Source of the DNA: JBFHKO01 sp041595355 | GTDB lineage: Bacteria > Pseudomonadota > Gammaproteobacteria > Enterobacterales > Aeromonadaceae | Length of the DNA: 5,053 bases | Reading direction: 5' to 3' | Assembly: GCA_041595355.1 (NCBI GenBank) | Contig: JBFHKO010000183.1 | Span: 1 to 5,053, forward strand | In this document: positions 1 through 5,053 of the stretch, piece by piece | How positions within the stretch are numbered: the first letter of the stretch is position 1 | How the letters are laid out: the number at the start of each line of letters is the position of its first letter | The notes under the pieces: model-generated | Databases searched by the model: none | What the model saw: the letters and a program-made list of their open reading frames with translations, nothing else | What the model was told of the DNA's origin: nothing | Translations under genes and position numbers: made by a program

Positions 1-517
1 CAGCGCGCCCTTCCAGTTCATCAGCCGCGATTATCAGCGGCCGGTGGTGGTGAGCGGCTTCGAGCCACTGGATCTGCTGCAGTCGGTCTGGCTGCTGCTG
101 GGGCAGCTGCTGGAAGGCCGCGCCGAGGTGGCGATCCAGTACCGGCGGGTCGCCAGCGAGCAGGGCAATCTGCGCGCCCGCCAGGCGGTGGCCAAGGTGT
201 TCGAGCCGGCGCCCATGAGCGAGTGGCGCGGGCTCGGCTGGCTGCCGAATTCGGGCCTGCAATTGCGACCTGACTATGCCCACCTGGATGCGCGCCCGCT
301 GTTACCGGCCAGTGCCGGTGTGGCTGCGATGGACGATCCGCGCTGTGGCTGCGGCCGGGTGCTGAGCGGCCATCTGAAGCCGCCCCAGTGCCCGCTCTTC
401 GGCGGCGAGTGCACGCCCCGGCAGCCCCGGGGGGCGCTGATGGTCTCCTCGGAGGGGGCTTGTGCCGCCTGGTACCAGTATCGACGTCACGGGGAGGATG
501 CGCATGCAGCCGAATGA
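1..517 (+). CDS. hypD: HypD, [NiFe]-hydrogenase maturation protein (C-terminal part, 5' end outside window)
   Basis: HypD works with HypC as the cytoplasmic scaffold on which the Fe(CN)2CO group of [NiFe]-hydrogenases is built. It receives cyanide from HypE. The reading frame is open from base 2, and 171 residues are visible, a little under half of a usual HypD of about 370-380. Recognisable family segments are PVVVSGFEPLDLLQ (residues 14-27), a WRGLGWLPNSGL stretch, and a cysteine-rich tail. The tail holds a C-x-C-G, then CPLFGGECTP, then MVSSEGACAAWYQY close to the end. These tail cysteines include the [4Fe-4S] ligands in the family. The residue just before MVSSEGAC is Leu; my recollection is that many homologues have Cys there. 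The gene overlaps hypE by 14 bases, so the two are co-transcribed and probably translationally coupled. The catalytic N-terminal cysteines lie outside the window. Identification is secure. Confidence 0.96.
   Translation, partial: SAPFQFISRDYQRPVVVSGFEPLDLLQSVWLLLGQLLEGRAEVAIQYRRVASEQGNLRARQAVAKVFEPAPMSEWRGLGWLPNSGLQLRPDYAHLDARPLLPASAGVAAMDDPRCGCGRVLSGHLKPPQCPLFGGECTPRQPRGALMVSSEGACAAWYQYRRHGEDAHAAE
491..497 (+). promoter_or_regulatory. Ribosome binding site of hypE, inside the end of hypD
   Basis: The purine run GGGGAGG ends directly against an ATG at 498 and lies 6 bases before a second in-frame ATG at 504. Only the second has normal Shine-Dalgarno spacing, so the site decides the hypE start. 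It lies within the last codons of hypD. Confidence 0.7.
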
Positions 518-1526
518 GGTCATCAGTCTGGCTCAGGGGGGCGGCGGCGAGGCCATGGCGCAGCTGCTGCATTCGCTGCTGCTGCCGCTGTTTGACAACC
601 CGCTGCTGGGGCAACAGGAGGATCAGGCCCGGCTGCCGCTGCAGCTGGTGCCCGGCGAGCGGCTGGCGTTCACCACCGACTCCTTTGTGGTCACGCCGCT
701 GGAGTTCCCTGGCGGTGACATCGGCCGGCTGGCGGTGTGCGGCACCCTCAACGATCTGGCGGTGGGCGGCGCCCGGCCCCACTACCTCAGCTGCGGGCTC
801 ATCATCGAGGAGGGGCTGCCGCTGGCACAGTTGCGGCGACTCTGTGGCTCCATGGCTGCCGTCTGTAAAGCGGCGGGGGTGCTGATCGTCACCGGTGATA
901 CCAAGGTGGTGCCCCGCGGCGCCGCCGATGGCCTGTTCATCAACACCAGTGGCCTGGGGGTGATACCGGCGGGCCGGGATCTGGGCATGCACCGCATCCG
1001 CGCCGGCGATCGGCTGCTGGTGAGCGGGCCGGTGGGCGATCACGGCGGCACCATCCTCGCCTGCCGCCAGGAGCTGGCGCTGGAGGTGGACTTGCAGAGC
1101 GACTGCGCCGATCTGACGCCCCTGATCCAGCCGCTTTTGGCCACGGGGGAGGGCGTGCATGCGCTGCGGGATGCGACCCGGGGCGGCCTGAGCGCCGTAT
1201 TGCACGAGTTTGCCGCCGCCAGCGGGCTTTGTTTGCAGGTAGAGGAACATGCGGTGCCGGTGCGCCCGGCGGTGCGCGGTCTGTGCGAACTGCTGGGGCT
1301 CGAGCCACTGGAGCTGGCCTGCGAGGGGCGGTTTCTGGCGGTGGTGGCGGCCGACCAGGCCGAGGATCTGTTGGCCTGCCTGCAGCGCCACCCCCAGGGC
1401 GGGCAGGCGGCCCTCATCGGCCGCGTGCAGCCCCCGGGAGCCTGCCCGGTGATCCTGGTCGGTCCCTATGGCATGGCGCGGGCGCTGCCGCCGGTCAGTG
1501 GCGAGCTGCTGCCGCGCATCTGCTGA
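504..1526 (+). CDS. hypE: HypE, carbamoyl dehydratase for hydrogenase cyanide ligand synthesis
   Basis: HypE takes a carbamoyl group from HypF onto its C-terminal cysteine, dehydrates it with ATP to a thiocyanate, and gives the cyanide to iron on HypC-HypD. The product has 340 residues, the usual family length. It belongs to the PurM/SelD-like ATP-binding fold. The N-terminal half has the glycine-rich QGGGGEAM (11-18), FTTDSFVV (56-63), PGGDIGRLAVCGTLNDLAVGG (69-89) and TGDTKVVPRG (130-139). The C-terminal half has SGPVGDHGGTI (174-184), RDATRGGLSAVLHEFAAASG (222-241) and the invariant ending PRIC, with Cys340 as the modified residue. The ATG at 504 was chosen over in-frame ATGs at 462 and 498 because it is correctly spaced from GGGGAGG and gives the usual short N-terminus. 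It overlaps hypD and is probably the last hyp gene of the operon, because the next gene is not a recognised hyp gene. No defect is visible. Confidence 0.97.
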   Translation: MQPNEVISLAQGGGGEAMAQLLHSLLLPLFDNPLLGQQEDQARLPLQLVPGERLAFTTDSFVVTPLEFPGGDIGRLAVCGTLNDLAVGGARPHYLSCGLIIEEGLPLAQLRRLCGSMAAVCKAAGVLIVTGDTKVVPRGAADGLFINTSGLGVIPAGRDLGMHRIRAGDRLLVSGPVGDHGGTILACRQELALEVDLQSDCADLTPLIQPLLATGEGVHALRDATRGGLSAVLHEFAAASGLCLQVEEHAVPVRPAVRGLCELLGLEPLELACEGRFLAVVAADQAEDLLACLQRHPQGGQAALIGRVQPPGACPVILVGPYGMARALPPVSGELLPRIC

Positions 1527-1578
1527 GTTTTGCCAGCAAGGGCCCGGCGTCCTGCCCGCGGCTCCTCTGCCCCCGATG

Positions 1579-1606
1579 CTGTCAGGCGATGCAAAAATCG
1601 ATTAAT
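1579..1606 (+). promoter_or_regulatory. Possible weak sigma70-type promoter before the small gene
   Basis: CTGTCA (1579-1584) and ATTAAT (1601-1606) are separated by 16 bases. Each matches four of six consensus positions. The -10 lies in the only AT-rich patch of the gap after hypE (about 1593-1607), which also contains the overlapping palindromes ATCGAT (1597-1602) and GATTAATC (1600-1607). A start near 1613 would leave a leader of about 57 bases. The match is weak, and read-through from the hyp operon is an equally good explanation for expression of the next gene. Confidence 0.25.
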
Positions 1607-1652
1607 CTGGCGGCCAAGGCGACTGGCAGGGGGTGCCGGGCCAGATCTAGAT

Positions 1653-1659
1653 AAGGAAG
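1653..1659 (+). promoter_or_regulatory. Ribosome binding site of the small gene
   Basis: AAGGAAG lies 10 bases before the ATG at 1670. A TTG at 1661 in the same frame is only 1 base from it and cannot be served by it, so the ATG is preferred as the start. Confidence 0.6.
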
Positions 1660-1669
1660 ATTGAAACGC

Positions 1670-1936
1670 ATGTGGCAAGCGATGATGGCCCGCGGGCGCT
1701 CGGTATTGAACCGCCTGTCGACGCATCCGCAGCGGGTATGGGTGGTGTCTCGGCATGACGACCTGACCCAGCAGGATATCGGCCTGGTGAATGAGGCGGA
1801 GCTGGGGCCCGGTTACTGGCAACAGCGTCGTCGTTACAGTGCTCCCATGATTGCGCGCATCGAACGCATGGGGGTTGGCGCCGTACTGGAGCTGCAACTG
1901 GCGGGGTACAGCGAGACGGTGATGCGGGTCAAGTAG
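1670..1936 (+). CDS. Small basic protein of unknown function, 88 residues
   Basis: I do not recognise this protein. It has 88 residues starting at the ATG at 1670. A TTG at 1661 would add three residues but sits against the ribosome binding site. The protein is basic, with about eleven arginines against about eight acidic residues. It has no cysteine, no signal peptide and no clear membrane segment. Visible parts are an Arg/Met-rich start, a polar middle (SRHDDLTQQD), the cluster WQQRRRYSAPMIARIERMG, and a hydrophobic stretch GVGAVLELQLAGYSE near the end that could form beta strands. Codons favour G or C in the third position as in the neighbours, and a good ribosome binding site and a following terminator support a real gene. 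It lies 143 bases after hypE in the same direction, so it may be the tail of the hyp operon or a separate unit. No link to hydrogenase can be shown from sequence. Confidence 0.68.
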   Translation: MWQAMMARGRSVLNRLSTHPQRVWVVSRHDDLTQQDIGLVNEAELGPGYWQQRRRYSAPMIARIERMGVGAVLELQLAGYSETVMRVK

Positions 1937-1947
1937 CGCCGCCTCGG

Positions 1948-1989
1948 CATGGAAACGGGCCTGCTCAATCGAGCGGGCCCGTTTTCATG
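1948..1989. terminator. Strong bidirectional rho-independent terminator between convergent genes
   Basis: The left arm (1948-1966) and right arm (1971-1989) pair over 19 positions around the loop AATC. The exceptions to Watson-Crick pairing are two G-T wobbles (1962 with 1975, and 1952 with 1985). The inner stem is GC-rich, and a T run (1982-1985) lies in the outer right arm. On the opposite strand the left arm supplies a shorter TTT. The hairpin begins 11 bases after the small gene ends. On the other strand it includes the stop codon (1985-1987) of the transglutaminase-like gene, so it can end transcripts from both sides. Confidence 0.88.
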
Positions 1990-2893
1990 TCGGCGTCCCG
2001 GTATCGTCAGCCAGCGGCTCCATGGTCACGCCGACCGCCAGATCGTGGGCTCCGCCTCCCAGTATCACGCCGCGTATGGGGCTGACGTCGGAGAAATCCC
2101 GTCCCCAGGCCAGGGTGACATGCTGGGTATCTACCAGATGATTGTTGGTGGGATCCAGATCCACCCAGCCCAGGGGCGGGCACCAGGCCGATACCCAGGC
2201 ATGGGAGGCATCGGCGCCGATAAGCCGCGGCTGGCCGGGGGGCGGCTGGGTAAGAATGTAGCCACTCACGTAGCTGGCCGGCAGCCCCAGGGAGCGCAGG
2301 CAGGCGATTTGCAGGTGGGCGAAGTCCTGACAGACGCCGCGCCGCTCGGCCAGCACCTGCTCCACCGGGGTGGAGATGGTGGTGGCCTGGGGATCGAAGC
2401 AAAACTCGTCGAAGATGCGCGCCGTGAAGTCGAGGAGTGCCTCCAGCAGCGGGCGTCGCGGGGTGAAGCTGTGGCCGGCATAGCGGGCCAGGGCCTGGGT
2501 CACCGCCACATGGGGCGAGGCAAACAGGAAGGCGCTGGCCTCCAGAGCGCCGGCATCGGCGGAGCCCATCAGGCTGTCCCGCACCTGCTCCCAGGGGGGG
2601 CTCTCGCCGGATGCTGGGCTCGGGGCTCGGGGGCTGACGCAAAGCCGCGACTCCACCTCCACCCGCAGCTCACTGTGGGGTTGCTGCAGCGCAAATTGCA
2701 CCATGGGATTGCCAAAGAAGTCCTGCAGCTCAATCCATTCGTTCGGCTCGGGAGTCACCCGTATGGCATGGCTGTGTACCTGCTGCCAGGGCGTCTGCCG
2801 GGGCGAGAGGCGCAGCAACTGGCGCGAAAGCTGCACCGGGCTGCTGTAGCGGTAATCGGTGCTGTGGTGCACCCGGTAGTGCATGGTGCTCAT
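1985..2893 (-). CDS. Transglutaminase-like cysteine protein (bacterial transglutaminase-like N-domain plus core)
   Basis: This 302-residue protein has the layout of bacterial transglutaminase-like proteins: an N-terminal beta-rich domain (about 4-85, beginning MHYRVHHSTDYRYSSPV) and a papain-like catalytic core (about 125-260). The catalytic triad is visible as Cys188 in RRGVCQDFAHL, His231 in GADASHAWVSAW and Asp247 in WVDLDPTNNH. Such proteins cleave or transfer amide bonds and may act as peptidases rather than cross-linking enzymes. No signal peptide is seen, so a cytoplasmic site is likely. The ATG at 2893 shares its A with the upstream stop codon and has GGAG 7 bases before it. An internal ATG at 2884 (MHYRV) is the alternative and matches how many homologues begin. 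The gene follows the ATP-grasp/alpha-E gene directly, a conserved pairing that suggests the proteins act on the same substrate. The substrate is unknown. The stop codon lies in the terminator stem. Confidence 0.92.
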   Translation of the reverse strand: MSTMHYRVHHSTDYRYSSPVQLSRQLLRLSPRQTPWQQVHSHAIRVTPEPNEWIELQDFFGNPMVQFALQQPHSELRVEVESRLCVSPRAPSPASGESPPWEQVRDSLMGSADAGALEASAFLFASPHVAVTQALARYAGHSFTPRRPLLEALLDFTARIFDEFCFDPQATTISTPVEQVLAERRGVCQDFAHLQIACLRSLGLPASYVSGYILTQPPPGQPRLIGADASHAWVSAWCPPLGWVDLDPTNNHLVDTQHVTLAWGRDFSDVSPIRGVILGGGAHDLAVGVTMEPLADDTGTPT

Positions 2894-5053
2894 CAGTCGG
2901 CTCCGATCCAGTGTTCATCCACATGGCTGAAAAAGCGCAGGCTCAGCTGATCCGACAGGTTCAGGGCGGCGGTGCGCAGTTCGTTCAACAGCGGGGGCAG
3001 TGCCACGCCCCCCGGCGCCGCCAGTTCGGCGCCCAGATCGATGGCCTCCAGGCGGGTGGCCAGCTCGTCCATGATCTCCTCGCCACAGGGACCGGACTGT
3101 GCCGCCAGCCGGCCCAGGTAGTCGCTGAGCCCCTTGACCTGGAACAGGACGGCGCGCGGATTGGCCTCGTCCAGCAGCAGCAGATCCAGAACCGGCAGCA
3201 ATTGCGGCTGCATCATGTAGCGTGAGCGGTAGGTAATGCTGCTGTCGGCCAGCTCCAGCAGCCACTCCAGTTCGCCCTGGCGCAGGCTGGTGTCGGTGAG
3301 CAGCAGTTCCAGCACGCTGGCGTTGAATTGCAGGCGCTCGATGCGTCGGCCGACGCTCAGAAAACGCCAGCCCTGGTCCCGGGTCATGCCATCCAGGGCG
3401 AAGCCGGCCAGGGTCATCATGGCGGTGATGGCGCTATCCAGAAAGGCCAGCACGTCCCCCAGTATCTCGTCTCCATCGGCTTTCTGGCGCACCTGCAGCG
3501 CCTCCAGCTTCTGTACCAGCAGATTGAGGCTGCGCCAGTTGTCCAGGGAGAGCCGCTCGCGCAGCTGAAAGCCGGTATGCAGCAGGGCTCTGAGGTTGGC
3601 GGCAAAACCGCTGGCCTGCTCCGGATCCAGCAGGGCCTGCAGCAGGCTCAGCTCCAGCGAGCGTTGATGACGCTGCTCCCGGTTGCGTTGGCGTGTCTCC
3701 CGGCAGTTGCCCGGTGGCAGCAGGCCCACGTTGCGGCACAGGGAGAGGATGATGCTGCGTCGCTGCACATGCTCCCGGCTATCCTCGTCCAGCAGGCGGC
3801 TCAGGGCCACCCGCAGCAAGCGCGCCGTATTGTCGCAACGCTCGGTATAGCGGCCAAACCAGAACAGATTTTCCACCACCCGGCTGGAGAGGTTGCTGCC
3901 ACTGCGGATGAGATCCTGGGGCCGGATCTCCTGACGGCGCAGGGGAGCCGGCCGGATGAGCTCCCGGGTCTGCACCCAGGTATCCTTGCTGGCACCGCCG
4001 CGCTGCATGGCCACCATGCGGGTATCCTGGGGGCCGGCTACCCGGGTCAGGCCGCCGGGCATGATGCGATAGCCCTGGGGGGTGGCCACCGCATAGACCC
4101 GCAGGCAGACGGCCCGGGCGTCGAGCGCCAGGGGGGCATCGCGACCCAGGGTCGGGGCCTGGGGCAGACTGATCCGCTCCTGGGCCACATAGTTGTAGGG
4201 GCGGGCCCGCATCTCGGTTTCCAGTTGCTGGCGCTGGGCTGCGCTCAGATCGGCGCCGAACACCGATTTTAAGCGCAACTGGGGAAAGGCGCCCTGGATC
4301 ACCAGCGCATCCAGCTTCTCCAGGGCCTCCTCGAGCGCCGCCGGCTCGCCGCACCACCAGCTGGCCACCGAGGGCATCTGCAAGGGCTCCTTCAACAGCC
4401 TCTGGCTGAGGGCCGGCAGGTAGCCGTACAGGGCGCCGGACTCCAGCAGGCTGGCGCCCAGGGCATTGGCGATGAGTACCTTGCCGTCCCGCGCCGCCTG
4501 CACCAGTCCCGGTATGCCGAGGGCTGAGTCGGCCCGCATCTCCAGAGGGTCGCAGAAGTCATCATCCTGACGCCGCAGTATGACGTGCACCCGCTGCAGT
4601 CCCTCCAGGCTCTTGAGCCAGACGCAGCCCTCGCGCACCGTCAGATCGTGCCCCTCCACCAGCGGGAAACCCAGGTGGCGGGCCAGATAGGCGTGCTCGA
4701 AGTAGGTCTCGTTGTAGGGGCCGGGGGTCAGCAGCACCACCCGCGGCGGCCCCACCTCGGTTGCGTCCCGGGGGGCCCAGTGGACCAGGCTCTGCTGCAG
4801 GGTGCGAAAAAAATCGCCCAGGCGTTGCACCCGCAGATCCCGGAACAGATCCGGAAATACCCGTGAGATGAGTTGCCGGTTTTCCAGGGCGTAGCCGGCG
4901 CCGGCGGGTGCCTGGGTGCGGTCGGCAATCACCCACCAGTGGCCATCCTCCGAGCGCGCCACATCGGCGGCGTAGAGATGCAGGTGGATGTCATCGGGGC
5001 AGCGGATGCCATGGGCCGGACGCAGGAAGCCGGCGTGACCGTGGATCAGCGCC
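2893..5053 (-). CDS. Circularly permuted type 2 ATP-grasp / alpha-E domain fusion protein (5' end outside window)
   Basis: The frame is open to the right edge, and 719 residues are visible. The GTG at 4962 is internal, because the upstream codons encode conserved family sequence running into it (HLHLYAADVARSEDGHWWV). Residues 1 to about 375 are a circularly permuted ATP-grasp domain of the DUF404/DUF407 type. Its motifs are ADRTQAPAGAGYALENR (43-59), TPGPYNETYFEHAYLARHLG (109-128), RRQDDDFCDP (160-169), IANALGASLLES (194-205), PSVASWWCG (227-235) and GGLTRV (333-338). Residues 386-719 are an all-helical alpha-E (DUF403) domain starting SNLSSRVVENLFWFGRYTER. ATP-grasp enzymes of this class are predicted to join a carboxylate to an amine with ATP. 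The alpha-E domain has no established activity. In many genomes the two domains are separate neighbouring genes; here they are one protein. Roughly 100-150 N-terminal residues are probably missing. It overlaps the transglutaminase-like gene as TGATG, indicating an operon with coupled translation. Product and substrate are unknown. Confidence 0.94.
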   Translation of the reverse strand, partial: ALIHGHAGFLRPAHGIRCPDDIHLHLYAADVARSEDGHWWVIADRTQAPAGAGYALENRQLISRVFPDLFRDLRVQRLGDFFRTLQQSLVHWAPRDATEVGPPRVVLLTPGPYNETYFEHAYLARHLGFPLVEGHDLTVREGCVWLKSLEGLQRVHVILRRQDDDFCDPLEMRADSALGIPGLVQAARDGKVLIANALGASLLESGALYGYLPALSQRLLKEPLQMPSVASWWCGEPAALEEALEKLDALVIQGAFPQLRLKSVFGADLSAAQRQQLETEMRARPYNYVAQERISLPQAPTLGRDAPLALDARAVCLRVYAVATPQGYRIMPGGLTRVAGPQDTRMVAMQRGGASKDTWVQTRELIRPAPLRRQEIRPQDLIRSGSNLSSRVVENLFWFGRYTERCDNTARLLRVALSRLLDEDSREHVQRRSIILSLCRNVGLLPPGNCRETRQRNREQRHQRSLELSLLQALLDPEQASGFAANLRALLHTGFQLRERLSLDNWRSLNLLVQKLEALQVRQKADGDEILGDVLAFLDSAITAMMTLAGFALDGMTRDQGWRFLSVGRRIERLQFNASVLELLLTDTSLRQGELEWLLELADSSITYRSRYMMQPQLLPVLDLLLLDEANPRAVLFQVKGLSDYLGRLAAQSGPCGEEIMDELATRLEAIDLGAELAAPGGVALPPLLNELRTAALNLSDQLSLRFFSHVDEHWIGAD
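2901..2904 (-). promoter_or_regulatory. Ribosome binding site of the transglutaminase-like gene
   Basis: GGAG on the minus strand lies 7 bases before the ATG at 2893, within the last codons of the upstream gene. It supports the coupled start at 2893 over the internal ATG at 2884. Confidence 0.55.

Noticed and set aside
462..503. Upstream in-frame starts for hypE at 462 and 498
   Set aside because: The ATG at 498 touches the ribosome binding site. The one at 462 would add 14 residues that only mirror the hypD tail. HypE proteins normally begin shortly before the glycine-rich segment.
60..1312. A 13-base direct repeat TCGAGCCACTGGA at 60-72 in hypD and 1300-1312 in hypE
   Set aside because: Both copies encode similar Glu-Pro-Leu peptides that are expected in each family, so shared codon preference explains the match.
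21..1391. A 456-codon open frame on the minus strand opposite hypD and hypE
   Set aside because: It lies opposite two secure genes and reads as low-complexity Ala/Gln/His/Arg/Pro-rich protein with no family motif. Such frames are common opposite GC-rich genes.
1625..1646. A short hairpin CTGGC...GCCAG before the small gene
   Set aside because: The stem is only 5 bp with a 12-base loop and no T run, too weak to call a terminator or riboswitch.
1949..2950. A 333-codon open frame on the plus strand opposite the transglutaminase-like gene
   Set aside because: Its protein is Gly/His/Gln-rich without motifs, it begins inside the terminator hairpin, and the opposite frame has an intact catalytic triad.
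3328..4272. A 314-codon open frame on the plus strand opposite the fusion gene
   Set aside because: Composition is typical of an antisense shadow of a GC-rich gene. The minus-strand frame carries conserved ATP-grasp and alpha-E motifs throughout.
4960..4962. GTG as the start of the ATP-grasp/alpha-E gene
   Set aside because: Thirty further in-frame codons to the window edge encode sequence that matches the family, so the true start lies outside.

Overview
The window is a GC-rich bacterial stretch with two convergent gene blocks that meet at a strong hairpin near 1948-1989. The Hyp protein sequences resemble the enterobacterial type, and the gene arrangement is typical of Proteobacteria. A gammaproteobacterium with high GC content, perhaps in or near the Aeromonadales, is a reasonable but unproven guess. 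No RNA gene, CRISPR array, insertion sequence or phage gene was recognised. Base composition is even across the window, with no clear sign of recent transfer.

Left block (+ strand, 1-1936). The window opens inside hypD, of which the C-terminal 171 codons are visible. hypD overlaps the start of a complete hypE by 14 bases. HypD and HypE act in maturation of [NiFe]-hydrogenases. HypE dehydrates the carbamoyl group on its C-terminal cysteine to a thiocyanate, and the cyanide is passed to the iron held by HypC-HypD. The C-terminal Pro-Arg-Ile-Cys of HypE is intact, so the protein looks functional. After a 143-base gap comes a small gene for a basic protein of 88 residues that I do not recognise. 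It has its own ribosome binding site and possibly a weak promoter.

Between the blocks is a 19-bp inverted repeat with a 4-base loop and a T run. It is placed to stop transcription from both sides.

Right block (- strand, 5053-1985). A long gene, cut by the right edge, encodes a circularly permuted type 2 ATP-grasp domain fused to an alpha-E domain. It is coupled by a TGATG stop/start overlap to a gene for a transglutaminase-like cysteine protein with a visible Cys-His-Asp triad. This trio of domains is a recurring but poorly characterised bacterial set. Comparative genomics predicts peptide-bond or amide ligation by the ATP-grasp unit and amide cleavage or transfer by the transglutaminase fold. 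The substrate is not known from this sequence. It is the most interesting system here, but it belongs to a known domain association and is not a wholly new one.
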